The position numbers and the translations under genes were made by a program. From positions 1-64,000 of the forward strand of contig JASAND010024208.1 of assembly GCA_030248195.1 (NCBI GenBank): DNA of 64,000 bases, read 5' to 3'. Each line of letters begins with the position of its first letter. Position 1 is the first letter of the stretch. This stretch comes from Trissonchulus latispiculum (taxonomy: Eukaryota; Nematoda; Enoplea; Enoplida; Ironidae). Shown piece after piece: positions 11,990 to 24,579 of this stretch. The notes beneath the pieces were generated by a model. The model was not told the origin of the DNA, searched no databases, and saw only the letters and a list, made by a program, of their open reading frames with translations.

Positions 11990-13346
11990 TGTTTTAGTAG
12001 GGACCCGTTTTCAGTTCAATTTCTATGCTGAAAAAAGAATCATATGCAATTTGTTGGAACCATGCGATATTGATCAGATTAGAAATAAAGCTGTCACTTA
12101 GGACCAGTCACCGCTTGCAAAGAGCAAATTATTGGTTTTGAGTATTGGTTGAAATTACCGCAAGATCGCATTCTATAATCTAGATGGCAACATCAAAATA
12201 ATAAAGTATCAAAATATCAAACGAAAACACAAAAGTCTGGTAGGAGGCCGTAGTTTAAGGTAAACTGGATAAAGTCTTGTGGAATTTTCCACCTAGAAAA
12301 TTTGCCTTCGGCAAAAATTTTATGTAAGGGGGAGGGTAGGATATTTCACAGGTGAAGTTTTTCTGAGGGGATTATATACTTTATCAGTGAAATATTTCTG
12401 GGATGAAATTTTCCAGCTGAACAAATTTGCTATGACACTGACTTTAGCACAAGTGTAGAGTTTAGGTGAACCTGAAATGGTGGAATGCAGTAGAATGGAA
12501 AGTGGAAAATTGCTTTCATGTTTGCTTAGCATATTTGTGCAAATACTGGATCCCCTGCAGATCTACCCATTGTTTCTGATCAACTGAGGAAGAAAGATCA
12601 TATGTGTATGTAATAAGTATAATGTGGAAAATGTAGGAATGCTATGCGAAATTACATAAGCTTGTTTTTAAGTGTACAGTCCTTTCACAGAAATAGGGTT
12701 GGGCATGTCTGAACGAAAATGGCTCATCTGGCAAATGGATTTCTCAAAATTTACCATATTAATAAATGGAATTAATGAGTGTTATCTGGTACGAACTAGA
12801 AACTTCTTGTGGTGCTTTTGCTGGAATAATCATGAGTGTATTGTCTAAAAAGAATGCTATTGTAAATAAAGATGTGTGTTCATTCATTATCATTATTTTT
12901 AATGTTTCATGTTTTATATTCTGCAGTTCTAATTACGTAACAATTATGCCATTTTAAGTGTTAATTGAAGAGGTTATTACATAGATAACTTGTAGCTGTA
13001 GGTGATCCTTGGATGTCAACATGTCAGCGTCTTGCTGTCCGTTAGCTGACTTGGAATCAGTCAACTGGGGGTTTTGATTCCCGCCCTGGACATTACTTTT
13101 CACAACCTTTCACGTGCTTGGCAAGCGTGCCGTGTTCAAAAATATACGCATAAGCAGTAAGCCTCTGCATACTTATGAAAGCAACTATATGTATACCTAT
13201 AAACTGGACGAAGACGATGCATTGTCTACACATACACACCATAGCTGTGCGTTTAGTTTACCACATTTTATGAGATTTCAACAAAATATATTTGCAGTTT
13301 TTTCACAAACAGTGCATAACGCTTTTAGAGCTGAAAAGTTATTGTT
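11990..13346. other. Intergenic, no gene recognised
   Basis: Low-complexity sequence between the receptor exon and the STAR gene. 13034-13092 looks like a degenerate tRNA-type fragment (TGTCC pairing with GGACA and a B-box-like GATTCCC) but lacks a proper D-arm. Confidence 0.35.
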
Positions 13347-15752
13347 CTATCGAAGTTCGTAATGAAACTCCACGAGACCCGACAGATATATGGTATGACC
13401 AACAAAGACTCTCGTCTTCTCCTGAACTGGAGGCCTGGGCTGCTCAACTGCTGCAAATGCTTCCTGTCCCTGAGTTTCTTCTGGACAGGTTACCAGCGTT
13501 TCAGCCCGAATCGGTTTCCAAATTTTATCATGCCGATAGGGCTGTTGCTCTATTGACGGCTTCACCGCATGCGCGCTCTTGTAAGCTGGTTGGCTTCCTT
13601 CCACCGACCACTCTCGCGGCGGTTGGGCCCCGAAAGCCTGGCCAGGGTACTTCTGGCCAAAGGGAACGATGGCTTCCTTCCGGAGCGCTGGAGGCAATCG
13701 ATAGGTCCCGTTTATGATGGCCAGTTCCATCAGTTGTCGCTTCTTCAGTTCGTCCATTCCTTCCTCCGGAGGGGTCATGAGTTTCTTGAGCATCTCTGTC
13801 GCCAGGGACAGTCGTCGTTTCGCCTTTTCGTAGGAATCCGTGGCAGAGACCAAAATGTGGAGTGAGCCCTCTTCCGGTGGTCCGTCGCACTGGTCAGACG
13901 GTCCTAGAATATGCAAATCAGTCAGAATAAAATAAACAGCAACAGATAGGAAATAATTGCTACATGTAGACTCTGAGGCATGTTTATTACAGAAAGTTGA
14001 CCCTGTAAGACCCTGTAATTCTGTATTCTGGAAATGGTTGCCTTGTGGGAGGGATTACCAAGAGATCCAAAAAAATTTCCTGCTTGGTCAGGGTTGGCTG
14101 ACTAATATTTATTAGTTTATTAAATGAAATTAGCTGTTGACGACCTTTCGTTCGAGGAATATATATACCAGATTAATTAAAGATAGAAAGGCTGATAGAA
14201 TGATTTAAATCGCAGAGATTATTGCAGCTTGCAGCTCAAGCAGTGCTATTTTGAATTTTATAATAAAATCGCCAGAACGCGAATCGATCAATTACAAACT
14301 CATGATTATACCAGAAATATCTGAATCTTCATTTCTCGTGCATGATCAAGCATTGCTTGAAAGTGTATTTTTGTTGCACTCGTTTAGAATATCCCCTGCT
14401 TTGCAGGAGTGCACAGGGGAAGAATTACCAGTTTTTGTTTAAAACAGCGAACAAACGGTTTAAATGAATATTAGAAAATACATTTAAAATTTTATTTGGC
14501 TAATATAGATCTCTAAAACCACTGAAATTTTTAAAGGCAATATTGCTTGCTTAAATTAAAAAATACAGTAAAACTGTGCCTACCTAAGTGCTTAGTGCTT
14601 GCAGCTTTGAACGGATTATTCTTTGCGTTTCGGTGTTATTAGCTTGATTTGATTCAGTCATGTTGTCGGTGAGTACACATTAATCAACGATCTTTGATTT
14701 TTGTTCACGCTCAGCAGTAATTGGACCGTAGATATATAGTGAATTCTATTGTTCTGTGTAAAGATTATTTAACGCTTCAAACGTTTAATTTTTAATAAAC
14801 TGTCAGTCACGTTTGCACAAAACTGTTGTGTCGAAGAGGCGTGGGAACATTTGTATAGGTTAATTAAAATGTTTTTGGTTTTTGCTTTTGTTTCTGAACA
14901 ATGTCATGTTGCAAATCTTTCCAAAAGTGTTGCATGCTAATTCCCTGCATTAAATTTAATGAGTTATTAAAGAAATTTGCAGATGAAATTTAATTAAAAT
15001 TCTATGTTTAGAGGAGATTATTGATCCGAGGATATCATAATTATTTAGCGGATAATTATTTAAGCGTAGCACGAGAAAAATATTGATTTAATTTTAGTTC
15101 TTTTTGTTCGATTGATTCGTTGTGCCAAAAGTCCCATTTTAACTTTTTAGTCCCTTATTTTGCTATGTACAATCTTTCGAAAATATTAATTAATGAAGAA
15201 TATAATGACCGTACCTATCATTTCGCTAACTTCGGCTCCACCAGATCGCCTTTCTTCGCTTTCACTTTCTCGTTTCTCAAAATTTTCATTAATTCTTTTG
15301 TTGTCACCGCCTCTCAGAAGAATTTTGCAGCCACTAATTTTTTCCAGCTGCTTAACAGTAGAGCCGCGCGGTCCCAAAATTCGACCAATAAAATTAAATT
15401 GTGGATTAGTCTCAGAGGGGACTTCCACCGTTGTCGTAAGTCGGACCGTGGGGCCCTCAAACGAACCCGACGACACTGTAGACACACCGTCGCCAAATTC
15501 GCTACCACCCCCGATGATATTCAATTCTTCGAAGTTCCCATTCAGACGGAACACCTCCTTTCTTACTCTGTCAATTTCGTTATCCAACAACCGGGGCAGG
15601 TGTAGGAAAACAAATCCTGGTCTCAATTTGGTGGGTGGACCACAAATTTGACCCAGACGGAATTTATCCTGCAACAGCTGGTTAAGGTATTCCATGGTGG
15701 GCTCTGGGTTTACTGGTTCACCGCTCTGCGCCTCTGGCGTGGTCAGAATCAT
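13347..15752 (-). CDS. STAR/Quaking-like KH-domain RNA-binding protein (two exons)
   Basis: Seen: exon 1 is 15752-15215 (donor ATAG|GTACGG) and exon 2 is 13903-13347 (acceptor CATATTCTAG). The phases match (1 base + 2 bases = Gly) and give 364 residues. QUA1 dimerisation motif at about 19-65 (EYLNQLLQDKFRL, RLLDNEIDRVRKEVF). KH domain from about 105, with FIGRILGPRG holding the GxxG loop (GPRG, 127-130). QUA2 at about 231-248 (ELKKRQLMELAIINGTYR). Known: QUA1-KH-QUA2 defines STAR proteins (QKI, HOW, GLD-1/ASD-2, Sam68), which bind ACUAA-type RNA and control splicing, stability and translation; the QUA2 sequence is closest to the Quaking branch. Odd: the variable loop after CKILLRGGDNKR is about 20 residues longer than in typical Quaking proteins, acidic/basic, and carries the intron. 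The C-terminal tail is Pro/Gln-rich and unlike QKI isoform tails. ATG 15752 is the first in-frame Met; a 5' UTR intron is possible. The intron (13904-15214) holds nothing recognisable. Confidence 0.85.
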
Positions 15753-16086
15753 CCTCTTGCTAATTGAATAAATTTAATGAAAATGGACAGACAATTAGTA
15801 GCAGGCTATTTAGTGAGGGATAAAAATTCTGATGACAGAATTCATTATACGATCTGATGATCTGGAGCGTTTCTTGTGTGATCCGATCTCAGTGGATTTT
15901 ATTAAGAATAAGGTTTTGAGTATCTGGGCAAAAGTTAAGACTGAAACTTTTGTTGCAAAATTGTTTATACCTGATTAGTGTACATCATTAAAACAGTTCG
16001 TATGTTTTCCAATGGATCTACGTAAAGCTGTGCACAGCTTTTTCTGTTTAGTATTGTCTTGGTAGCATGGCTTTGTATTCAGGGTG
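15753..16086. other. Upstream region of STAR gene, nothing recognised
   Basis: AT-rich, no clear promoter elements; probably contains the promoter or a 5' UTR exon of the STAR gene. Confidence 0.3.
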
Positions 16087-17092
16087 ATTATTCGGTATGT
16101 GCACACACCTTGCTGATTTTTGACTTTTCCAAAATGCATCTACTTTGGTATGCGCACACTTTCAAAATGAGGGCTTACTCTAAAATGCATCTGCTTCGGT
16201 ATTGCACAAAAATCCAAACCCTTACAAAATAAGAGTTTCTGCAAAATGCATCTACTTCGATATCTGCACACCTGATAAAATAAAGATTGCCAACTATGGT
16301 AACATACGTGAACTATATTTAGCAATTTATTTTTATTTCGGTGACAAATGTTTGTAAAACATATTATGGATTATCTGCAACTATAATTAGGTTTATGACG
16401 CAAAATTAGAATCATTCGATCAGTTTTTATACTGAACAAAATTCCATGAGGAAGCTTAATTTTGTTCTCAATTTATCTTTAGCAAACAGGAATGGGTACC
16501 GAACAAAACGGTTTTTCCTATTTTCCGCACTCGTCGGAAAAAACTATTCGCGAGTTTCACCAATAAGTTGAAAGCTTTTCGAAAAATTTGTGGTAAAAAT
16601 TGAAATTATTTAAAACAGTCTAGATTAACGTGATTATAGCTTAAAAAAGTTTAACAGCTTTTTTCAAGTTATAGGAAAAACTCGCGAGTAGTTTTTTCTG
16701 AAGGGTGAGGAAGCTTTTTCCGGTGCCAATTCCTGTTTGCTAGAAATAATCAGAACAAATTCAGCTATATTTCTGTAGAAATCATGTAATTTTGTTCAGT
16801 TTAAAACTGATCGAATGATTCAAGTTTGCGTCATAAACCAGGGTCATGAAACCAGAAACATTTTTGTCCCCAGATACCCCGTTTTACTATAATTATAGTT
16901 GTGAGATCATCCATAATACCTATGTTTTACAAACATTTGTCACCGAAATAAAACGTAAATTGTTAAATATAGTTCAAGTACCATAGTTGGCAATCTTAAT
17001 TTTGTCAGGTGTGCACATATCGATGTAGATGCATTTTGGAAAAGTCAAAAATCTGTAAGGTGTGCACATACATGCCAAATAATTAACGTTTT
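16087..17092. mobile_element. Long fold-back (palindromic) element
   Basis: Left arm (about 16087-16560) and right arm (about 16640-17092) are inverted copies. Matching landmarks are GTGCACACACCTTGCTG with its inverse, AAAATGCATCTAC, the block around CGGTGACAAATGTTTGTAAAAC, and TTTTCCGCACTCGTCGG. Arms of roughly 450 bp with a short A/T spacer; the left arm has an extra tandem of the AAAATGCATCT block. No ORF. Confidence 0.7.
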
Positions 17093-17107
17093 CAGTTCTC
17101 ACTATAA

Positions 17108-18850
17108 TATATTGGGTTGGGATCATTTCCACAATATCCCCCCCAGCCCAAATAAAGTTAACGACTCTTCCAATTTTCTTAATACTTTGAAGATAGGTTG
17201 CTGGGTGACTCCTGTTTACAACAACGTAAAAAATTTCAAAATTTAAAATTTTTAAAAAATTTAAAATTTTGAATTTTTGAAATTTTTTACGTTCATCAGG
17301 TAGAATCGAACGCGCTGATCATTTTTCATCATTGCAGTACATAACTTTTGAAAATGCATTCTCCGTTGGCTACAGCTGTTTAAAGCTTGAAGATCAAAGG
17401 CAAATGCCGACTAACTTTATTTGGGCTGGGGGATATTGTGGAAAAGATTTGACGAAAAGAAAAGCAAATAAAGTTAACGACTCATCCAATTTTCTTAATA
17501 CTTTGAAGATAGGTTGCTGGGTGACACCTGTTTACAACAATGTAAAAATTTCAAAATTTAAAATTTTTAAAAAAATTTAAAATTTTGAATTTTTGAAATT
17601 TTTTACGTTCATCAGGTAGAATCGAACGCGCTGATCATTTTTCATCATTGCAGTACATAACTTTTGAAAATGCATTCTCCGTTGGCTACAGCTGTTTAAA
17701 GCTTGAAGATCAAAGGCAAATGCCGACTAACCTTAATTTAATTCAAAAGGCGGTATTTTTTAAATTTTATACGTTTTTGTAATCAGGAGTCACCCAGCAA
17801 CCTATCTTCAAAGTATTAAGAAAATTGGATGAGTTATTAACTTTATTTGGGCTGGGGGATATTGTGGAAAAGATTTGACGAAAAGAAAAGCAAATAAAGT
17901 TAACGACTCATCCAATTTTCTTAATACTTTGAAGATAGGTTGCTGGGTGACTCCTGATTACAAAAACGTAAAAAAATTGAAAAATTTAAAATTTAAAAAA
18001 ATTTGATTTTGAATTTTTGAAATTTTTTACGTTCATCAGGTAGAATCGAACGCGCTGATCATTTTTCATCATTGCAGTAACTTTTGACAATGCATTCTCC
18101 GTTGGCTACAGCTGTTTAAGGCTTGAAGATCAAAGGTGCAGCTGTTTAAAGCTATGTACAGCTGTTTAAAGCTCGAAGATAGGTTGCTGGGTGACTCCTG
18201 ATTACAAAAACGTAAAAAAATTTCAAAAATTTAAAATTTAAAAAAATTTAAAATTTTGAAATTTTGAAATTTTTTACGTTCATTAGGTAGAATCGAACGC
18301 GCTGATTGATCATTTTTCATCATTGCAGTAACTTTTGACAATGCATTCTCCGTTGGCTACAGCTGTTTAAGGCTTGAAGATCAAAGCTGCAGCTGTTTAA
18401 AGCTAGGTACAGCTGTTTAAAGCTCGAAGATAGGTTGCTGGGTGACTCCTGATTACAAAAACGTAAAAAATTTAAAATTTAAAAAATTTAAAATTTTGAA
18501 TTTTTGAAATTTTTTACGTTCATCAGGTAGAGTCGAACGCGCTGATCATTTTTCATCATTGCAGCAACTTTTGACAATGCATTCTCCGTTGGCTACAGCT
18601 GTTTAAGGCTTGAAGATCAATGGTGCAGCTGTTTAAAGCTATGTACAGCTGTTTAAAGCTCGAAGATAGGTTGCTGGGTGACTCCTGATTACAAAAACTT
18701 AAAAAAATTTCAAAAATTTAAAATTTTGAATTTTTGAAATTTGTTACGTTTATTAGGTAGAATCGAACACGCTGATCATTTTTCATCATTGCAGTATATA
18801 ACTTCTGAAAATGCATCCTTCGTTCACTACACCTGTTTAAAGTTTGAAGA
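17108..18850. repeat. Complex tandem array, units of roughly 240-430 bp
   Basis: Blocks recur in one order: GATAGGTTGCTGGGTGACTC, a T/A-rich hairpin tract, TTTTTTACGTTCATCAGGTA, CGCGCTGATCATTTTTCATC, CATTCTCCGTTGGCTACAGC, then a GAAGATCAAAGG block. Starts lie near 17190, 17505, 17933, 18176, 18428 and 18662. An inverted segment sits near 17795-17880, and a further inverted copy of the last block is at 19545-19670, beyond the GGATCCTGA element. Later units are shorter and carry GCAGCTGTTTAAAGCT duplications. Confidence 0.8.
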
Positions 18851-18863
18851 TCAAAGGAAAATA

Positions 18864-19529
18864 CGGAGGTGACTAAAACCAGGATCGGGATCAGGATCAG
18901 GATCCATTTCAGGGTCAGGATCAGGATCGGGTGACTAAAAACAGGATCCATTTCAGGATCGGCTAAAAACTTCAGGATCGGGTTAGTAGTGGATCCTGAT
19001 TTCAGGATCGGGTGTCTAAACACAGGATCCATTTCATGATCGGCTTGTAACTTCAGGATCAGCTTCAGGATCGGCTTATAAGTTCAGGATTCGGCTTTGG
19101 CGCGGATCCTGAGTTCAGGATCGGGTGTCTAAAAACAGGATCCATTTCAGGATCGGCTTGTAACTTCAGGATCGGCTTATAAGTACAGCATTCGGCTTAG
19201 GGGCGGATCCTGAGTTGAGGATCGGATGTCTAAAAACAGGATCCATTTCAGGATCGGCTTGTAACTTCAGGATCGGCTTAAGCCGATCCTGAAATGGATC
19301 CTGTTTTTATACACCCGATCCTGAACTCAGGATCCACTACTAACCCTATCCTGAAGTTTTTAGCCGATCCTGAAGCTGATCCTGAAGTTACAAGCCGATC
19401 CTGAAATGGATCCTGTTTTTAGACACCCGATCCTGAAATCATGATCCACTACTAACCCGATCCTGATCCTGATCCTGAAATGGATCCTGATCCTGCTCCT
19501 GATCCCGATCCTGGTTTTAGTCACCTCCG
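18864..19529. mobile_element. Palindromic MITE built of GGATCCTGA words
   Basis: Terminal inverted repeats of more than 30 bp start CGGAGGTGACTAAAACC on both ends. The interior is almost wholly GATCCTGA/TCAGGATC words in two facing arrays, so the transcript would fold on itself. Flanks GGAAAATA and GGAAAAGA match at 7 of 8 bases and may be a decayed 8-bp target duplication. It sits inside the tandem array, splitting the GATCAAAGG block. Confidence 0.75.
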
Positions 19530-19958
19530 GAAAAGACCGCCTTTTGAATTAAATTAAGGTTAGGCGGCATTTGCCTTTGATCTTCAAGCTTTAAACAGCT
19601 GTAGCCAACGGAAAATGCATTTTCAAAAGTTACTGCAATGATGAAAAATGATCAGCGCGTTTGATTCTACCTGGCTGGTCCAATGCAAATACTGCGCCTC
19701 ACCCAGCTGAGCAAAGTGCAACGTCTGCAAAATCTTGTAATGGGATCAGGAGTTTTGCCTATGAGGCTTCTGCTTAGTTGGTTCGTTACAATAAATCCCA
19801 GATTTATGTTTTGTCAACGTTGAATCTTGAGGCATTGAGCTCGTGACAGCGACATAGCTTTTCACCTCTGAGGAATTAATTAGATTAATGAAACAGACAA
19901 TTATTTTATGAAACAATGCAGTAAATTTGCGCTTTAGTGGTCCAGTCAAAATGACAAG

Positions 19959-19965
<7 letters not shown>

Positions 19966-20027
<62 letters not shown>

Positions 20028-20056
20028 TATATAATATATATATATATATATATATA
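19966..20056. repeat. (TA)n microsatellite
   Basis: About 90 bp of TA repeats broken once by AAGTATAA. Confidence 0.95.
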
Positions 20057-20419
20057 AACAGTGTAAACGCAAAACTGCGATGATTGTAATGGCTTTACGA
20101 AGACTGTCCAGGATTTGCAGGATAAGATTGTTATTAGAAGTTATTGGAAAAGACGCAGCGCAAATCAATTTCAATTATTCCACTCTGCCTTTCTCCTACT
20201 TTGCTGTTTCTCCTGCAAATTGACCTACATAGATTACCATAGGGCCAGGATCGGGTTCTAGAATTTATTTGACATGGCTTAGGTAATAAATATAGCTTTA
20301 GTTGCAGGGCTGAGAATATAAAGGCAAAACTATGTTAGGAATTTAGGTAAAAGCGTAAATATTCTGTGCATATACATGACGTGAACATATACCTTTATAG
20401 AACTGACGTGCGTAATCAC

Positions 20420-20780
20420 AAACTTATCCTCAATATGGAGTAAAGAACTGTGTTTTGTATCCCGATGTTACTATTCTGGTTTCATTTTCTCTGTAATTTA
20501 AGCACTAAGCTGGACAGTCTTAATGTTGAGAAATGTCAATGCAGCTGTAATGTCTCACAAGTTTGTGTTAAGAAAAAATTTTGAAAGAATAAAATAAAGA
20601 TTCGTGACAATTAGTTTGAATATTATGTGATTATATACTGATGATAATTAAGTATCTAGAATGATGTAGTCACGTTTATCTTTGCTACAATGTTTTATGC
20701 TTTCAGAGTCTCAATCAGCAAAACATTTTTCAACTAAAGGTGGAGCCCCAGGAACTCTGTCTGTTTTTCTCGTTGGGGTA
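20420..20780 (-). repeat. Dispersed repeat shared with LINE upstream regions
   Basis: Collinear, diverged similarity to 32930-33200 and 48130-48410: landmarks are ATTCGTGACA, GTAGTCACGT, TTCAACTAAAGG and CCAGGAACT. This third copy lacks the LINE body. Confidence 0.55.
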
Positions 20781-20895
20781 CGAAGTTATGCCCACAAAGA
20801 AAGTTTTGAAAGTTGTTTAGACGGGTTGAATGTCAAGACCAGGCCAAGGGAAGGTTTGGAACTGGAACTGGTTCATGTTATATAACTTTAACTAA

Positions 20896-21628
20896 TTAAC
20901 ACGGATCAATTGAACTTTATCCCCCCCCCCCCCCCAGAACAGAACCCCAATTGAACTTTATCCCCCCAAAATTAAAACCTGCCTAAAAGGACTAATTCAA
21001 TGTCAGATTGTGCTTTATTAGTATTATTGTTACGAAATTTAACTTAAAAGAAATACGTATATACTATATTCTAAATTCTTTTGTTATCTCAGTATAAGCT
21101 AAAGTTGTAAGCTTAAAATGCAACCCCTATAAGCAACTTTTCAGCACAATCAAGGACAAAAATGTATCTTTTCAGGATAGCCCCCAGGCCCACATTCCGC
21201 AAAACTTGACCAAATGAGCTGCAATTTGGTATGGTATGTTTTCGACCACGCTAAGTTAAAATATCGAAAAATTTTATATTTTGCGAAATTAGATTTTTTT
21301 GATTCGAAGGGGGAACCAAGGGAAAATGAAATGTCTTCGATTTTGCTGACAAGTTGTATATATATATATGGGGTTTCGGGGTCGCAGAACACGAGTCTGA
21401 AGTTTGTTTTCGATTCAGCTTTTCGCTAAACCAGTATAAGCTTACATCTTAAGCTTACAACTTTAGCTCATACGGAGCTAACGAAAAGCTGAATTGAAAA
21501 ATGGAATTCAGATTCATGTTCTGCGTCCACGAAAACCTATATACATCTTTTCAGCACTTATTTTGATTACTGACTGAACTTTATCCACCCAAACTAGTTG
21601 GGGGGATAAAGTTCAATTGATCCGTTAA
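20896..21628. mobile_element. TTAA-flanked MITE (CGGATCAATTGAACTTTATCC)
   Basis: TTAA at 20896-20899 and 21625-21628 brackets inverted termini: CACGGATCAATTGAAC on the left, and CGGATCAATTGAAC when the right end is reverse-complemented. C-run and G-run tracts lie just inside. A palindromic element (21165-21560) is nested within. Confidence 0.7.
21165..21560. mobile_element. Palindromic MITE family GGGTCTTTTCC, copy 1
   Basis: Shares with 30939-31535 the ordered blocks GACCAAATGAGCTG, GTATGTTTTCGACCA, GGGGGAACCAAGGG, a GTCTTCGATTTTGCTGA-like block and a hairpin centre of TAAGCTTACA words. The right arm is truncated. Confidence 0.65.
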
Positions 21629-22497
21629 CTCGCTGCGCGAAAGTCATTAGAGGGGATGCGTTAATAAATTTGACATGAGATATATAAGCGAGTAGTCAGT
21701 AAACAGTAATAAAAAATAATGAGCCAATAAATTAACTACGGTAAAGCGGTACTACCTCAGACATTTGGTCTTTGTATGAAGCATTTTACAGACTTTATTT
21801 TATTAATGATTTATGAATCATTTACAGACTGAATTAAATTTATGGGGAGAGAAATGCAAAGGTCATTAAGAGGTAACCTCTCTTTATTTTCGTTCTGCAG
21901 TCGATTATGTTGCGTTAGGGCTACTGTTGCGTTAGGACTCCCTTTAAAGTCCCATCTGTTAACTGGTCAGTTTTGGAAGGTGTTGCGTTAGGGCGTCCCT
22001 ATGTTGCGTTAGGGCGCCCCTATGTTGTGTTAGGGCCTTGTGGAAAGTTAAAGAAAAGAAGCGTTGCGTTAGGGTGTCCTTGTGTTGTTTTAGGGCGCCC
22101 GAGTACACAGTTTAACAGTGAAGACAAAATTGCATTACAATTCCTACTACAAGTGCATTTAAAAGTAAAATTAAATGAAATGTCAAAAATAAGATGTATC
22201 TGCTAAAACTAATAATGTTTCTGATAAGACAAATTGGAAGACGAGTTATATACGGCTGTACTACTTTGACAATTCATACTTAAGGGGGAGTTTTGCAATG
22301 GTCCGATTTTTACATATTTTTAGTACAAAGCGCACAGCAGCACAATTGTTCCTCAAAGTGGACTCCGACTCCGCATGCTAGGACGCTTTAATATTAATAC
22401 TTTGTACAAGTGTGTAACGCGGACAGTTACACTAAGACTTTTGTGTAAGGTCAGATAACAGAGCTTGATGAATTGTAACATTATTGACATTCGCTCG

Positions 22498-24421
22498 TTT
22501 GCAGCAAATAAGATTAAGTTTGTGATTAACTTCAGTTTAATTTATGTTTACGATTAACTTTGGAATAGATAAACTCAAGATTACCTTAATCTTCATTGCA
22601 CCAAATCAGATTAAGAAAAGTTTAACTAATCTTGGGTTAATCTGAAGTTAATCTATATTTAAACTATTTCTCACGTGAATGCGTTTTAGCCAATGAAATA
22701 CAGTAACGTGATAGCAACCGACCAATAGCAATGTAATGTGGGTAATAGCGTCCCCGCTATCACCCCCTTTCCAAGTCCCTTGCAATTCCTAACTTTCATA
22801 GTTTTCCCTAAAATTCCTTAAAACTCCCCCAAATTCCCCGTAAATATTATGTTAATTGTAATTATTGGGAAGCCCGATGATTATGTGTTATTTTGTATGT
22901 AAAAATCCCTTTTAAATAATGTGCAGTGCTAATCTTTTGCTCATATTCCAAAAAATTGTGTAAAAACCTTTAAATTCTCTATTTCGCGAGCGTAAACATA
23001 ACATTGCAATTATTGTTGGCTTAGCAAAGATAGACCCTCCCGTTCCCAACGCATAACAAAATTCCCCTTTAACGCTTACGTCACCCTTCAGTCAGTTGGG
23101 AGTTTTTCAAGTTCGCTTCGCGCACGGTCGGGTTTTCAAAGTTGGGGCCCCCGTCTCTCGCAGTTTCTACACCTAAGAGTAAGTTCGTGTCTTTTCCTTT
23201 TATTTAAAAATTAACCTAAATTTTCTTGTGTTAACCCCCTACTTTATCCTTAATCCCTTTTCGCTTCATTTTCTATTAACTCCTAACTCTCCCTTCTCCT
23301 TCCCTTTCCTAATTTTCGGAGTTGCCCCCGTCCCCCCGGGTCTATGTTTACTAATTAATTCTCCTCCCCCATTTTGGTTGGTTCCCCTCCTTTCCCTTAT
23401 TGATTGCTGGTTTCCTCCCCCATTTATTTATCACCCCCTTCGTATTGTCGTTATTGTCTATTTTTGCGGGTAGCCCGCTGTTTGCTTGTCCCCCTCTGGG
23501 TAGCCCAGACGGGTTTCACTGTATTAATTCCCTTGTTTGTCCCCCATTAAATTATTCAGTTGTCGTTCGCTAATTTAACTTAAGTTTGTTTACTTGTTAA
23601 TTTTAACTAAAACTGATCTCGTCTAATAGCTAGGTAGCGCTCTGGGAATAGCCCGGAGCCCGTCCATTATTGAGCTTAATTTTTGTGTGTTCGCGCGTGT
23701 CTCCCCGTTTCTGTCTGGCGCCCTGTTGGCGTCCCCAAAAATTGGCTATCCCCCCCGGGGCAAGGCAAGGCTTGTCTTTGGCGAGGCAAGTCGGTGGGAA
23801 GAGCCGCCTGGACTAAAGATCTCCACCCGCAGTCGTCGGTCAGCGTTCTTTGCGCGCAGTTCCACGTAAAATTTGGTGTGTGAGCTCTGCGGTTAAATTC
23901 CCGGCTCCTCGCATGTTTTACAGCAACAAACCACTTTTAATCTAATTTTTATCCCCACGATGCGTCGGTTCACACGAATTAGTTTAACATCCGATTATCG
24001 GCAACTCGAAGTGCAAAGCATACACTATCCCTTTGTCACACATAAATGTCGTAATGTAAATAGTTGCATTCGGAATTGCAATTTTATCATTTCCTAGTAT
24101 GTAATAGCATTTATCAATCGCCTATTACTTAATTCTTCGCCTTTCTTCGGAAATCAAGTTCCAAATCAAACGTCTCAATTCATGTCGAATTTTAACATGC
24201 ATGCTGTCTTTTGAACTAAATATAAAATTGCAAATAATGATAAACAACTGGCGTTCTGTTTAATCGGAAAATAATATAAAGATAATCCTGACCTTATTTG
24301 GTGCAACGGTCGATAAAAGATTAACTTCAGATCAACTTAAACTCCATTTAATCTGGAGTTTAACTGGAGATTAGCTGACGATTAAGATAATTTGATGTTT
24401 AACTTATTTAGTGCAATCCCC
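22498..24421. mobile_element. Element(s) with GATTAA-word termini and double ends
   Basis: Two left termini (22498, TTTGCAGCAAATAAGATTAA; 22595, ATTGCACCAAATCAGATTAA) face two right termini (ending 24306 and 24417, reverse-complementing to GTTGCACCAAATAAGG and ATTGCACTAAATAAG). GATTAA/TTAATC words fill the ends. The interior 22680-24290 has CCAAT boxes (GCCAATGAA, ACCAATAGC), a CACGTG and a C/T-rich stretch with a possible donor (AGAG|TAAGTT, 23177), but no protein I recognise. Either one element inserted into a relative, or duplicated ends. Confidence 0.55.
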
Positions 24422-24579
24422 TAATTGTTTGTCAGCAGACATGTGCAGGAGGGGAAGTTCTGGGGGGGGGGTAAAGGGCGGCCGAAGGCGATACAAGGCC
24501 CCGGCACAACTCTACTCGAGGGCTGTTTACCATTACGATAGGTAGTCTACGCATGCGTAAATGCGTGTATTATTAGCTA

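Noticed and set aside
13034..13092. tRNA-like sequence
   Set aside because: Only acceptor-like pairing and a weak B box; no D-arm or plausible anticodon arm, so not called a tRNA gene.
13292..13865. Plus-strand frames opposite the STAR gene
   Set aside because: Shadow frames antisense to the conserved KH/QUA2 coding exon.
17108..18850. CRISPR-like array
   Set aside because: Units are hundreds of bp with diverged, non-uniform spacing and inverted copies in clearly animal-type DNA.
20924..20937. Poly-C run as a polymerase or regulatory signal
   Set aside because: It is part of the TTAA element's terminal C/G tract, mirrored at the other end.
23177..23230. 5' exon and donor of a host gene inside the GATTAA element
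   Set aside because: A donor-like AGAGTAAGTT follows a pyrimidine-rich stretch, but no start codon frame or downstream exon could be linked.
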